Origin: Mesodorylaimus sp. YZB2_4
Lineage: Eukaryota > Nematoda > Enoplea > Dorylaimida > Dorylaimidae
Direction: 5' to 3'
Length of the DNA stretch: 64,000 nt
NCBI GenBank assembly: GCA_030248295.1
Contig: JASANH010000789.1
Coordinates: forward strand, 124,001-188,000
Shown: positions 29,145 through 41,299 of the stretch, piece by piece
Layout: every line of letters begins with the position of its first letter
How positions within the stretch are numbered: the stretch's first letter is position 1
Translations under genes and position numbers: made by a program
Notes under the pieces: generated by a model
Told to the model about the DNA's origin: nothing
Database searches by the model: none
What the model saw: only the letters and a program-made list of their open reading frames with translations

Positions 29145-30916
29145 GCCCTGGTTCCACTTTGTGCATTGGCTGGTCTAAAAGTTTTGAGTCTGTCATAACA
29201 GATTTTTTTGGAAATAATAAGGCCGTTTTTCGTTCTTTCGCTACAAACTAGTTTGGCCCAAAACACCTCACCGGTCGATCATTTCATACTATTCAGAAAC
29301 TCTTACTGATGAAATGCACAGATTTTTCGATTGAGATGACTGCAGAAAGGCCTAACTTTCTTTACATATTCCAAAAACAAAGTAGGGTTGTTTTGATTTT
29401 CCAGTGACAAAGTTCGCATACGCCAGCGAGCTCATATGCATTTTGGTAGTAGGTAGATACATGCCCATGAATAGTACGCTGTAAGAAAAGCGATCAGGCT
29501 GGGATTATGACTCGATGCTGGGTGACAAATAAAATCTTCTTAATTTACAGTACATTTTACTTCGCCCAATGGTGTTTTTTATGTATTTTTTGAAGGAATA
29601 TACTCGTAGTCAAAACTCGTAACGCGACATTGCTCTCGATGGCCGAGAATTAGTGCTCGGCAAACTTGGAAAAAGTTGAATTTTGTTAAAAGCATGGTAC
29701 TTTTGAATTGGTTATGTGCCAAACACTCAGGCTTTCTCGTAAGACTTGCGTCCTATTGAAAAGAATTTGAGACTTGAGAGCTGCGTAAAACTGTATTGGT
29801 TCGTGTTGCTTTCTATTGCTTCCGTGTCTGGAGCATATCTAATGGTACAAATGCAGCCTATTGACTAGCTAATGGGAAAGGAGCACCGCCCTGTGAAAAC
29901 GTCACCATAGCGTGAGGAGAGGGACTCTGGCTTGGCCAATACATGCATGCCAGGTGCGCGAAGCTACTGTATGCTGGATTTGCTTCTTTTTTGCTTTTTT
30001 GAGAATGCCGCTATGCTAACTAGTTGTGGTATGCATGTTTTGGAAATTTCAATGTCTTTCTTTTTTTACTTCTCGCAATGTCAAAAAAAATTGTAAGTTG
30101 GCTGCGTATCGTAAATGCTCACTTTTATTCCTATTGGTACAAGTGTTAGGAGAAATATGGGTACCTAAGTCACAAGATACATTTTGAGGGCACCCAGCTT
30201 TACCCGTATGGCTTTTTCAAACCGTCTCTATCGTCAAGGACCGAGCCTAGGACGAGCCCAGCTATTCATAACGCGCTGGGCAGTTACCCCAAACACCGTG
30301 GCCGCGTCCTCTGTATCCTTCCGTGTCTATATCTATGCATTATCATTATTATTCCACAGTATTTATAGATTGGAATCTCATCTAGGATTCGACATGCGCA
30401 ACGCCAAGGAGCCCAGACAATAGGTGATGGATATTAACGTATGTCACCATGGGGAATTCCGATCAGATAGCGATGGGAAACTGGACAAGAGCAATAACTT
30501 CACATGGACCCAATGTTTGCCTAATATTCTATTCAGTTTTTAATCTTGCCGATAGATGTACTGTAGTAAGTGCGCACACGATACAGCAAGTCAAGGAATA
30601 TACTCGCACAGCAAAAAAACTCAGTCACAGAAGCCATGTAGAGAGACATGTTCACGTTTTACTGCGACCCAAAGCAGCTGAAGCACACTGATGGGGACAG
30701 ACAGATAAAAACCGCGTCCAAGTAGTCGATAGACCAATCGCTCAATCAGATTCTGGCTGCTAGAAGCTGAGACCTCTCGAGTGAAAATCTCGAGACAAGA
30801 CAAGTGGAAATCACCTCACAAAATGAGATAAAAATTGGGGTCGAATCTACTACAAAAAATCATAATGGACCACCTTTTCCAAAAAGAGGCCGATTTTTTC
30901 TCTTGCGCTTCTACGC
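29145..30916. other. Intergenic, nothing recognised
   Basis: About 1.8 kb without a recognisable gene, RNA or clear repeat. Short frames at 30184-30423 and 30449-30691 show no motif. Confidence 0.5.
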
Positions 30917-32293
30917 TTATTTTGTACGCTTTCCGCTCATTGGACAACAATAATTGAACAGCTGCACCAAGGACATCATGCTTGCTCCTAACCACAGACC
31001 TAGCAAGCCGCCAAAATCACTGACCAAATCGTGCCACTGGTACTCTTGAAATTCTTCAACCACCACTATTGTGGTCGCGTCTTGGAAAATAAGCCAGATC
31101 AAACTATAGCCCTTATCCAGACTAACAATGATATTATTAGCATGGCTGCTGGAAACACTCCAACTTGTCGCGTATTGATCACACCTGGGCAGACAACCTG
31201 ATTGGCACATATTCACGAATTTTTTCCTCCGACTTTCGTCTTGCGGGTTCAACTCTCTATAAACTGGCTCTTCCAATCCTTCTATGCGTCTGGTGACGGT
31301 GTTGATAGCCCCTCTATGGCACAAAGACAAATTGCCTGTTTGGGCAGCAGCTGACATAACCAGATGTTCATTCCTGGGGTCGTACGGGATGCAAGAGGTG
31401 ACATTAAAAGTGGTATTACCTCTGATCTCGCAATTCAGTTTGCATGCGTCTACGAAGTACAACTTGTCGACGGGGTGCTCATTTGTACAATAGTCCATTT
31501 GCCTGTAGATATTCGTCTCTGTGTTGATATTGTAGAAATATCCTGGTTCTATGGGCACAAATTTGTATGTGTCTCGATTGAACAACGCAACGCAGGCTCT
31601 CCGCACTTCGCTCTCACTTTGGTTGACTTCATTTAGAAAGAGATGTAATGCAGCAGCATTTTTCCAATAAGCTGTGAAATCAAAGAGTGTTTTAAATGAC
31701 CAAGTTGGCGAAAATGATGTCTTTAAGGCTGAACTAGTGTTTAATTGATAGTAACAAGAATCTCGCGTGAATACCCGCTCTATTATCAGATCATCTAACG
31801 GAACACTTCCATCGATAGAGTCCAACGCCATCAGTTTATAAAATTGTAGAATTCCAGTCAAATTTAGTTTGCTTATTTTCTCCCACAGATTCTTTTTTGC
31901 TTGCATGACGGGAACTGTGGAATTGTAGATGACACCAGACACTGTATAGCCCATAGCTACTTGCAGCTCCTCACGTGTGATTCCGAAGCGTTGTAATTTA
32001 GATACATCGATCCATAGCCATTGATAATGTGTCAACCAGACCACTGGAAACGATGGAGTGTCATTATCTGATAGCCGACGTACCCTGGTGGAAGTCGGCC
32101 CGCTGAAATACTCGTTTGTCTGTAACACGATGAACAAGGCGAGCATGAGGGCGCATGCGATAATCACTATTGCCCAAATGCACTTTTGCCACCATGTCTT
32201 TGATTCGTGGAATTCTTTAAATCCGTGAAAAGTAGTGGTTTGGGCAAAGAGGGTACAACGATCTCGAAGTGTTGTGTCAGTCGATTCTTTCAT
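30917..32293 (-). CDS. DEG/ENaC sodium channel subunit, array copy 1
   Basis: Intronless, 458 aa from ATG 32293. The N-terminus carries the His-Gly gating motif (TTTFHGFKEF, residues 21-30). TM1 spans about 38-57 (CIWAIVIIACALMLALFIVL). A large outer domain has many N-glycosylation sites and paired cysteines (CTNE, DACKLNCEIR, SCIP, MCQSGCLPRCDQ). TM2 (about 428-449) is GGLLGLWLGASMMSLVQLF with the GxS selectivity filter as GAS. DEG/ENaC channels assemble as trimers in the plasma membrane and pass sodium in response to mechanical, peptide, acid or other cues; the stimulus here is unknown. At 458 aa it is shorter than most degenerins and lacks large finger insertions. It is the least typical of the intact array copies. 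Confidence 0.92.
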   Translation of the reverse strand: MKESTDTTLRDRCTLFAQTTTFHGFKEFHESKTWWQKCIWAIVIIACALMLALFIVLQTNEYFSGPTSTRVRRLSDNDTPSFPVVWLTHYQWLWIDVSKLQRFGITREELQVAMGYTVSGVIYNSTVPVMQAKKNLWEKISKLNLTGILQFYKLMALDSIDGSVPLDDLIIERVFTRDSCYYQLNTSSALKTSFSPTWSFKTLFDFTAYWKNAAALHLFLNEVNQSESEVRRACVALFNRDTYKFVPIEPGYFYNINTETNIYRQMDYCTNEHPVDKLYFVDACKLNCEIRGNTTFNVTSCIPYDPRNEHLVMSAAAQTGNLSLCHRGAINTVTRRIEGLEEPVYRELNPQDESRRKKFVNMCQSGCLPRCDQYATSWSVSSSHANNIIVSLDKGYSLIWLIFQDATTIVVVEEFQEYQWHDLVSDFGGLLGLWLGASMMSLVQLFNYCCPMSGKRTK

Positions 32294-33127
32294 GGCGGTT
32301 GTGTAGGGAGGCTAGAATAAAGGAGCTTAGCATGTCCAATAAAAGCAGATGCGAGCTTACAGTCATTTGACACGTCCTAGTGCACTTTAAATATTATCAG
32401 TCTCTTTAATCAGATGAAACCGAAAACTACAAGAGAGAATATAAGTCAACATTGGCCAACGTGGGAGAAGAGAAAAGATGAATTTGAAAGAGAATTGGAG
32501 AGCATTAGGAGCGCAAAATTGAGGAGTGAAAATGACCTATATTGTATTTTGCTCTGCTGCTTTCTTAGTTATTTGAGATGAGATAAATTTTCAACCAGCA
32601 TTCAATTGAGTAGCAACCGGTGCGTTCAGACGGTCTTACTGTATGTATGTAGGCGCACGTCTTTCTATAGCCGCTAGAATGTGTCGATCCAGAAGGATCA
32701 GGAAAAGTCAAGGAGGACTCACTTTCGGGTTTTTCGATGTGTATACATGCTACCCTACAGGGGACTCCACATGGGCATTACTGCATGTACCTACTGACTG
32801 CGCGGTGCCAGGAAGAGCTTTTCACTATTTTCGATGCTGCATGGACAGCAGTGATGTCAAAAGCAGCCTCTCAAATCAGTCTTTTATCTTCGTCTAGAGA
32901 GTCGTAATGTTCAGTGTGGTAAGCTCACGGATCGGAGGTTGGACATACAGTATGTAGCCAAGAGATGTTTTGTCTCAGATCATCGCACGGGGCGACCCAC
33001 AGCCGACTTGATGCAGTCATCATCACTAACAGAGACTACTGGAGAGGAGCAACAAAAAGCGGCGCTGAAAATGCAAATCATACTGTACTTCACTCCAGCA
33101 TGTAACTTTAACGCCAAACGGAACAAA
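32294..33127. other. Spacer between channel genes 1 and 2
   Basis: Upstream region of array copy 1. No gene or repeat seen. Confidence 0.5.
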
Positions 33128-34507
33128 TTACTGCTTTTGCTTCCCTTTTGTGTTGCAACAGCATAAATGGATTAGTTGCGCCAAGGACATCATGCTCGCG
33201 CCTAACCACAACCCTAGTAAACCTCCGAAATCACTGACCAGATCATGCCATTCGTATCGAGGTATTTCTTCAACGACGACCACGGCTGTCGCATCTTGAA
33301 ACACAATAGAGATCGAAGTTTTATCACGTGTGGTTCCAAAAAGTCGATGGGAAGCGATATTGCTGGACACACTCCAAGTAGTCATCCATTGCTCGCATCG
33401 CGGGGAGCACGCTGATTGACATTTTGCAATTTCTGTTTCTCTCGCTTTCTTTTCCTCCTGCGTCAGGTTTCTAATGACTTGCGTGTCTGATCCCTCGACT
33501 TGGCCACTCCTGACATTGTGTAAGCCAGGATTGCAAAGTGATATATTTCCATATCGAATCACTTCCGTCATGCCTAGCTCCATATGCCCTGTAGGACTGT
33601 ACTCGTACATAATGCAAGAGGACACATTGAGACTAATATTGGCCCGCATCTCACATTCCAAGCGGCATGTCTTTGGGAAATAGACTTTGTCATAGGGCTG
33701 ATCTGTGCAGTTTTTTAGATGTCTAAATATGGTGGTGGCTGTATTGATATTGTAGATGCGACCAGGCTCTATGATCACGTTCATGTACGTATCAGGGTTA
33801 AAAACTATTGGAAAGGCGGCCGATCTAATGTAGCTGGGATCGTATCCACCCAAAAATTGAGCCAACTGTTCAGCGTTCCACCAATAGCTGGAGAAATTAA
33901 ATACGAATGGCAGCATCCAGGCTGGAGTGAAAGGCGTTCTTTGAACATTTGTTGTATTCAATTTAAAAAAATACATGCTGCTGGAAAATCCACCGTCAAT
34001 TGCCATGTCATCCAGTCGATCGCCATCGATTGTATCCAAAACGATTAATCGATACAATTGAAGAATGCTGGAATAATTCAACCTTCTCATTTTCTTCAAC
34101 AGGTTGTTTTTTGCCTCCACCACGGGCAATGTAGAATTGTATCGAATTTGGGGGGACATGTAAGCCATGGCCACCTGTAACTCTTCAGGGGTGATTCCAT
34201 ATTGCTTCAATTTCTCTGAATCAATCCACCACCAATCGAGATGGACCATCCACACGGGCGGTAACATGAGATTCTCATCGGAATCAGCAAACCGGCTCAC
34301 CTTGGTGGCTGTAACTCCACTAAAATACTGGCTCGTCTGAATTTGGATAAACAAGCCAAACATAGCCATGCAGACGGTGATCACTGCCATCCATATTGCC
34401 TTCTGCCACCAGCTGGTCGACTCGTATAATTCTTGAAATCCATGAAAAGTTGTCCTTTCTGAGAATAGGGTAAAGCGCTCACCAAGTAAAGTGCTCCGTT
34501 TTTTCAT
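33128..34507 (-). CDS. DEG/ENaC sodium channel subunit, array copy 2
   Basis: Intronless, 459 aa from ATG 34507. An earlier in-frame ATG at 34639 would add 44 residues, but the sister genes begin about ten residues before the RxxLFxERTTFHGF block, which favours 34507. It shows the HG motif, TM1 (AIWMAVITVCMAMFGLFIQI), the cysteine-rich outer domain (CRLECEMRANIS, KCQSACSPRCEQWMTTWSV) and TM2 with GGLLGLWLGASMMSLAQLI. The C-terminal end is short (LCCCNTKGKQKQ). It lies head to head with the OATP gene (ATG to ATG about 600 bp), so the two may share control sequence. Confidence 0.92.
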   Translation of the reverse strand: MKKRSTLLGERFTLFSERTTFHGFQELYESTSWWQKAIWMAVITVCMAMFGLFIQIQTSQYFSGVTATKVSRFADSDENLMLPPVWMVHLDWWWIDSEKLKQYGITPEELQVAMAYMSPQIRYNSTLPVVEAKNNLLKKMRRLNYSSILQLYRLIVLDTIDGDRLDDMAIDGGFSSSMYFFKLNTTNVQRTPFTPAWMLPFVFNFSSYWWNAEQLAQFLGGYDPSYIRSAAFPIVFNPDTYMNVIIEPGRIYNINTATTIFRHLKNCTDQPYDKVYFPKTCRLECEMRANISLNVSSCIMYEYSPTGHMELGMTEVIRYGNISLCNPGLHNVRSGQVEGSDTQVIRNLTQEEKKARETEIAKCQSACSPRCEQWMTTWSVSSNIASHRLFGTTRDKTSISIVFQDATAVVVVEEIPRYEWHDLVSDFGGLLGLWLGASMMSLAQLIHLCCCNTKGKQKQ

Positions 34508-35108
34508 GTCAGCTAGTCGTAGCCTAGTGTTTCTCTCGAAATGAATAGAGGCTGTGGAACTTGAGCATCTAGGCCCTTTCCGAGTGCACAAAGAGGAGCA
34601 GTTTTGTGTAGATATACTCGTATACGATCGCTTAGCCATGCCATATTCGAAAGTGCTCGTTCAGTAAATTTTTTATTGTTCTGACGACTATGAGCTAACA
34701 TGCTCTCACAATAATAAATGTTTGCATTACCATCGTGTTTGGAGTATGTTGAAGCACACTGAATGACCTGGAAACACTGCTAATATGAATATACAGTAAC
34801 TGGTAAAAGTGAATAAGATGCTGCCTATTGGCAACAAACTTAATCGACCCGTTATTTCTAAACCATCCCCGCAACAAAGTTGGAACTCGTTCACGTAGTC
34901 CCAAACCATAAGACTACGCCCCTTCAAGCTCAGCTTACGATCAGTCTTTTTTCGGATTTTTTTTCGCCCCTAGCTTGCACAATGTAAAGTAAGCATTATA
35001 CAGTGCAGTGCAGCCTGTATAGGAAACAAAAGCAGACGGAACTGAGTGACGAACGACAGAGCAGTTGGTGGGGTATCGTTCGGTTGTCTACAAACATAAG
35101 AGCGAAAA
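34508..35108. other. Divergent spacer between DEG/ENaC copy 2 and OATP
   Basis: The only spacer here flanked by two divergent intact genes. It should hold both promoters. No TATA box or other motif is clear. Confidence 0.5.
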
Positions 35109-37633
35109 ATGTCGAAGGCGATGAAAGTTCAGAGAACGGAAGATCCCAAATCGGGACCACTTCCAAACCAAACGATAAAAGGGGGCGATGATTGCGAAAT
35201 GCCCTGCGGTGATTTCAGCATCGCTGTGCTTGAACGCGACGATGGTGGTGAGTACGGATGCTTCGGATTGATGCCGTCATTCATGCAGTTCTGTCGTCGA
35301 CATCCGGCCGCATTGCTCGCCGTGTTGTGCATCTTGGAAACGTCCTCGGCTTATATCCAGCATGGTGTCATGCCAGCAGTCGCGACTCAATTGCAACGTC
35401 GCTTCCATTTTACATCGTACGATTTGGCAGCATTTCGAAGCATGTACGACATAGGTGCCTTTGTTGCCTTGATTCCGGTAATTCTTTTCGGTGAATACGG
35501 TAAGTTGCCGAGACTAAAGTTACCCCGCTGGCTAAAAGTTGAAAATTCTATGTCTTCAGGACTGCATCGACCACAGTGGATTGGTGCAGGTGGCATGGTG
35601 ACTGGTATGGGTGGTCTCCTACTGATGATGCCCCATTTCCTCATCGATGCACATTATGCACACGTAGTTGGAGTCATAGAGTGCGGCATCCCAGATATGG
35701 ATTTGTGCGAAGGCGAGAGCAATCCACGATTGAAGTGGATGTTTTTGCTCGGCGAATTCATGATCGGACTCGGTTCAATACCCCAGTTCATTATGGGTAT
35801 CACATACTTGGACGAGAATTTGAGCCATCGTCAGTCCTCTATCTACACCGCCATCTTCTCCATGTGCCAGTTAGTCGGCCCCGTGCTCAGCTACTACGTC
35901 ACCGGTCCAGCCATGAAAATTCCTGGCGATGTCGACAAACGCTACTCCGCTGACTTGTGCGTGAAAGAACGCTGTCTGAAAAGACTGACAATACGGCTCT
36001 TTTCTTTTTAGCGACGAAATAGCCCGTGATGAACACTTCTACGGAGCGTGGTGGCTGCCAATCATATTAGGTATCGTGGGTTCATGGATCGGAGCTGCTC
36101 TCATCTTACCCTTCCCGAAACAACTGTCAGGAGCCACGGTAGCCCGCATCCGCAATTCTCGAGAAGCCATGCTGGCCAGGGACAAAGAATACAACAACCT
36201 GGAAATTGTTGGTCTCAACATCAGCCTCCCGAAGAAGTTCAGGGTAAGCCAAAAAACCATTCAAAAATTTTTAGCTCACATCGAATTCAAATAGGCTATT
36301 TTGACCAATCGTGTCTTCATGGGTGTAGTCGTCGAGATGTGCTTTCGCAGTCTGCTGATTGGTGGACTCATCACGTTCCTGCCTAAATATCTCGAAGCTT
36401 CCTTCAACACCGACCCGACAGCTGCCAGCTTGTCGACTGGTATAACAATGTGTTCACGTTTCCCACAGCCTCCCAATCACGCCTTGATCTTTTCAGGTAC
36501 GGGAGTGATCATAGCGGCTCTTCTAGGTCTCATATTCGGCACCATGATGCAGCATTTGCTCCAGTTGGAAGTGGCTGGCAACTTGCGAATATGCTTTATT
36601 GGTGCTGTCAGCTCGCTAATCTTCACTGGCACGTTTGCTGTGAACTGTTTGCGAGAAGATCAGAATCTCGTGCTTTATGGTATCGACAAGTCTTATCCAG
36701 GATCCGAATCGAAGGGAAATCTCGTCGATGAGTGCAATAAGAACTGTAGCTGCCATTTAGACCATTTTCATCCCGTCTGCTACTCGGAACACCGCAGAGC
36801 CAAAACCCGCTACATGTACTTCTCCATGTGTCACGCTGGCTGTCGAGCCTTCACGAAGGATCGGAATCGAGTACCATATACAGTACATAATGATGGTTCT
36901 TCCAATCATGGTTCTATTCTTTCAGAATATCGGCACCAATTGTTCATGTGTGCCAAAGAACGGAAAAGTGAGGGATGGCCACTGCTTCGATTGCCGGAAT
37001 CGAATGTACGCATTCATCCTTGGTCTCGGCTGGTTGGCTTTTTCGCTGTATGTCAGGATGAATCCGGTACAACAAATCATGTTGAGGTGAGTAGAACTTC
37101 GGTGACTGCTTTCGCGAGCCACATACGGCATATTTTTTAGGTCTGTGCATTTCAAGATTCGGGTTACAGCCATGGGTATGGCATCACTGTTACATCGTTC
37201 AATTGGTATGGTCTAGTGCTATACTGTAGGCGATTCAGGTCAGTTACAGCTTCTGACCATACCTTTAGCGTCCATACCAGCGCCGTTCGCTTTCGCTGCG
37301 ATTCTAACCCATGCGTGCAAAGTTCAACTCAAACACTGTGATTACGAGGTACATTGTGGGTTATTCGACCGACAAAAGATGTCCGCTGACATGGTCATCA
37401 CTGTAATCGTGTTAAGCGTCATATGCCTGTTAGCTATCGCCTTCGCTCTGGTGTCGTACAAGTACCAACGTTCGGAACAGATGGTTGAGAAGAAGTCCGA
37501 AAAAGGGCTCAAAATGGAGCCAATTTCCTCAAAAAGCGGATCAAAAAGTGGGTCGAAATCAAAAATGGAGAAGTCCTTTAGCGAACGGAAATCCAGCACG
37601 GAAAAATCGCATTCGCTTGCGTCACGAACGTGA
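35109..37633 (+). CDS. SLCO: Organic anion transporter polypeptide (OATP/SLCO)
   Basis: Eight exons (35109-35499, 35560-35956, 36012-36243, 36295-36439, 36497-36870, 36926-37086, 37141-37205, 37269-37633) join in phase to give 709 aa, the usual OATP size. Seen in order: GLMPSFMQFCRRHPAALLAV, the first spans, GLHRPQWIGAGGMVTGMGGL, the DEHFYGAWWLP entry to span 6 (OATP signature region), RVFMGVVVEMCFRSLLIGGL, and the large outer Kazal-like loop (DECNKNCSCHLDHFHPVC, MCHAGCRAF, NCSCVPKNG). The last spans (MYAFILGLGWLAFSL, MVITVIVLSVICLLAIAFAL) precede a basic serine-rich tail. OATPs are 12-span carriers of the plasma membrane for bile-salt-, steroid- and thyroid-like anions. Introns are 51-63 bp; those at 35500-35559 and 36440-36496 keep the frame if retained. 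Confidence 0.93.
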
Positions 37634-38351
37634 TCTCTGCTGTCGTGCCTTCCTTCCTGTGTTTCGATTTCTATGCAGTCATAGGTTTCATGTGCTGTTA
37701 ATTGATAGTGCTGTGGTCAACAGTTGGGAATCGAATCAAAATTTTAAGAAGCTGCTTCCCGCCAATGGACTTCATTTGTTTTTAAGTTTTAGGTAATGCC
37801 ACATTCTGTTAGCTCTGGCTCAGAAGAAGAATTTATGGTGCAGTATTTACGTTTTACAGGTGGTCATTCCGGATGATTTGGAGGTCTATCCATCTCCGTT
37901 TATGGCTGACTCTAATCGCGTGCTAAAGCGATGCGATGGTTGCGATGGCCCTGAGTTTCGTGTGATCTTTTTAGAACGCTCATAAAATGCGAGTACGCAG
38001 GGTTCTTGTGCTACTCGTCCTACTGCAGGCTTTTTCAGTGTGCACAACGTTAGTAACTGGACTATGGAGTCTGTCAGACCTGCTCTAACTGGCGATTGGG
38101 TTCAGCGCCGCATGCAGCTTCTCTGGACGTCATGGCACCACATGTTACAACGGGTCATTTTTCATCTAATTGCTGGAGTGATATGACACCCCAAAATGCC
38201 ATTATCGTTATTGCATGGCGACATTTTCGGCATTGGTTAGTAATCACTTTGTCAGAGCTCAATACTAGACACCACATCAATACAGACTAGAGCCTGTCAG
38301 AGAGACTTGTGAGCACATGCGCGTCACCAGCAACAGGGATCACATTTGGCG
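37634..38351. other. Convergent spacer, possible extra exon
   Basis: Between the OATP stop and the MYND-SET stop. A stretch 37860-37985 starts after a good acceptor (acgttttacag) and is open for about 41 codons (VVIPDDLEVYPSPFMADSNR then CDGCDGPEFRVIF) up to a stop. It could be an alternative last exon of OATP or part of another small gene. Low certainty. Confidence 0.25.
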
Positions 38352-40262
38352 TCACTGAGCACACACCATCACCCCTTCGCTGTCTGCCGGAGCCGACTCG
38401 GCAGACTCGGCAGTTTCTAGATTCATTTTCAGCTTGTTTTGCAGATTGATGCTCATTTTTTCGAAGAATTTTTGGCACTCCGTTTCGCCGTGCGCTTTCC
38501 AGATGTTGGCGGCGATCATGAAGTACTTGGATCCTTGCTCGATCCCTGTCAAAGTGTTGCATAGGCGATACAGAATAGCCATTCGGTGGCACAGTATAGC
38601 CACGGACAAATTGTAAGGCTCGGCGTGATGTAGGTACGGGGCCATCATCGATTCGCCGATTTCAATTGTCTTCTGCAGAATTTCGTGCTGATCAGTTTCG
38701 TTTACAGCAAAATTCGGCTCGAGTTGAGCCTCGGATGGCTGCGCACGCAAACGGCGACGGACCGTGTGCAAGATTCGCCAATAGGCTTCGAATTCTTTCT
38801 CGCACAGTTGAGCCAGACGCAGATTGTATGTGCGATTCCAGTACTGTTCGAGGAGTGATCGCAGCGGATCGCATTCTTTGATGATCAGCTGGCATTCGTT
38901 CATTCTGTTAACGACTTCCATCGTCGTTTTCCACTAAAACACTATAGAGTCTCGTGCCGCGTTCTTAAAACATGATCAGGGGTGTATCCCAAATCAAAAG
39001 AGTACATAGACTTTAGGACATAAAATTCTGACTGTGAGATCTGCAGAATCTGAAAAACTAAAAAAACAAACCAGGACAACTTTTCCTCAAGAACTAAACT
39101 TTTACCTGATCGCTGAGAATCTTTGCAGTCTCTCGCACGTCGTCTTCATGACACCAGTGTTTTTTGTTTGCGATTGCGGGATCCAGCGGGCATCGGCAGA
39201 GCTTCGTCAGTTTGGCTTTTTTCGACTGATTTTTGACTTTCCACACGTACGGCTTGCCACAGTAACTGCATTCGATCACCGACGAATGCAGCTGCATTGT
39301 GTCGCCCGCTTTGTCGCGGCATAACTCGCAACGGCAGCGGAAAAAGTAGCGACTTTTCAGAGAGCAGATGCGCTGCGAAGTCGTCGAGAGAGTACAATTG
39401 TAGTTCCAGTGAGTACCGAAGCCGTAGTTGAAAGTCAGCGCCTTCAGCTGCTTTTTGGTGAGTTCCTTCGGGTTTACTTCACCTTTGCCTTCGCGATCGA
39501 TGAACTTGGCAACGAGACGACAACCTTGGAAACTGAACAGCAGACTCGACTTGCAACTGTGGTTAAACCGTGACGCATTCAGATACAACGATTCGCCCAA
39601 ATAGGCCATCGCGTCAGGGGTACCACCCGACACCAAATTTGTCACGCTGAAGCCGTTGATTGAGGAAGCGCAGTACCAGTACCTCACAGTATTTCGTTTC
39701 AGCGATTCCAACGGCGTCGCCTTGAAGAAGCTGTAGAAGACGGCCATCATCTGGCTCACTTCTTTCTCAAACGAGGACTTCTTGGCGTACTCCCGTTCGT
39801 GTGACATCAGATCGTCCAGGCAGCGGTCCTGCAAACTATAAACCTTATTTTACGCTATTAGAGCAAACCAACACTTAGAAGACTGCTTTTAATCCTCTAG
39901 AAAGTGCGCCAAGTAGTCTTCAGCTGCTTTACCCTGATCAGATAGCTTGGGAATCCGGGCGATGTCAAGACGGCGACTCCTCGGTCAACCTGATAACGCC
40001 TCAGAAGGCGTCCAAGCAGGCGGACGTCCAGTTCGAGGCTTTTGCTTTTTGGCCTCGGATTGTTTCGGAAGGCGATGCATTCGCATTCGTGCCACGGACG
40101 ATCCGAAATCAGACACTCTTCGCTGCAGTAGACCACCTGATCGCAATCACATTTGCACTGACCGTTGGCGGCCTTGAAGCAGCCGGAACACCACTTTAGC
40201 AACTGGTCGGTGCATAAGGCAGCCGCGTATGGAGCTTCAGAGAAGAATGGACGCAGGTACAT
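38352..40262 (-). CDS. SMYD: MYND-SET lysine methyltransferase-like protein (SMYD family)
   Basis: Three exons (40262-39933, 39828-39106, 38933-38352) join in phase 0 to give 544 aa. A MYND zinc finger lies at residues about 25-62 (CSGC, CKCDCDQVVYCSEEC, HECEC). The SET domain follows, with SINGFSVTN, ASRFNHSC (about 195-202), the NYGFGTHW strand and the post-SET cysteines CRCELC. A helical C-terminal half rich in Leu/Tyr pairs (YNLSVAILCHRMAILYRL, GSKYFMIAANIWKAHG) matches the TPR-like end of SMYD proteins. SMYDs methylate lysines of histones or cytoplasmic proteins using S-adenosylmethionine. NHSC is kept but the GEELTxxY region reads GEVNPKELT...LTFNYG with an insertion, so activity is uncertain; arthropod SMYD-like proteins often drift this way. 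The start at 40262 is chosen because homology begins there. Confidence 0.85.
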
Positions 40263-40429
40263 TTTTGACGCTGATGGCAGGAGACACAGCCTCACAAGAC
40301 AGCAGACGGAACGCAATTGAATCGCTATGAGTGATTTTATCACGCTGCAACAAACACATTGATACTTTTTAATGCATACTTTACATTTTTTAGTCGTGCA
40401 CTAACAAGGCTACAAGCAAAGCTTCTTAT

Positions 40430-40629
40430 TTGCGGGACGCCTGGCCCATGCTTCCGCAAATCTCAAAAAAGGGTATATCCAACTGATGGACATATGTACA
40501 TGAACACAAAATTTGAAACGCTACAGAGGTGATTAGCATGACCATTATGGCAAAAATACCAACAGCGTTTCCAGGTGCGTGGATTACAGAAGCGCCGAAA
40601 AGTCCGTATCGATCATGCAGGTTGCTCAT
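40430..40629 (-). pseudogene. Possible DEG/ENaC N-terminal relic
   Basis: A frame of 67 codons reads LHDRYGLFGASVIHAPGNAV and then a hydrophobic run IFAIMVMLITSVAFQI. This resembles the start of the array channels (RDRYxLFxERTTFHGF, then TM1), with the HG motif changed to HA and a few residues lost. It stands between the MYND-SET gene and array copy 3 on the array's strand. It could be a decayed array member or coincidence. Confidence 0.3.
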
Positions 40630-41299
40630 CAGCGAGGATGAGTAAAATATTTCCCTCGGCCCTCAAATAAAGCCCGCTGGCTTACAGTTCATGAAATTTG
40701 GTGGTGAGGTAAAACGTGAACATCGGCATTTTGCATTTTGCCAATGCAAAATTCACCTTCAGCACCACGGGTAACTAGACAAATAAAATGAAGGACAACT
40801 TTGCAGCGGGCAGTCGACTGGAATAAATGTAAATACTTGTGTATCAAGTCTATACCAATGTATATTATACTTCAAACATGCCTGTTACGTAAGTCACACC
40901 TGCTGTAATCTGGAGTTTCGATCTTTACAATTTCTTTGTCGTTCGGCTATTGTTTTGCCCTCACTTCGCAGTCCCCTGATGAAGACGATGAAACAGACGA
41001 GACGCGCAGCAGTGCTTTTGCAAATGTCGTTTCGAGGACGTGAATGTTTTATGGTCATACGTATCTTCAGACTAATTACCATGGTATCACAACTGTGCCT
41101 AAACGTAACACTCGTTTTGTGCTGTACATAGTCTTTTTGAGTAAACGAATGGTTGGTTGCGAGTTTATTGTTTGTACTTCTTTATGTATCTGCATTTCTG
41201 GCAGCTCACTTCGTACGCATGGTTATACGATACAACCATGTTTACAGTACAGTGCGCTTTCTGATCTCATACTCATGCCTGGTTGCACGACATGGCGCA
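40630..41299. other. Spacer, nothing recognised
   Basis: Region 3' of array copy 3. No gene or repeat seen. Confidence 0.5.

Noticed and set aside
34508-34639. Upstream ATG of channel copy 2
   Set aside because: Would add 44 residues with no counterpart in the family; possible but less likely than 34507.
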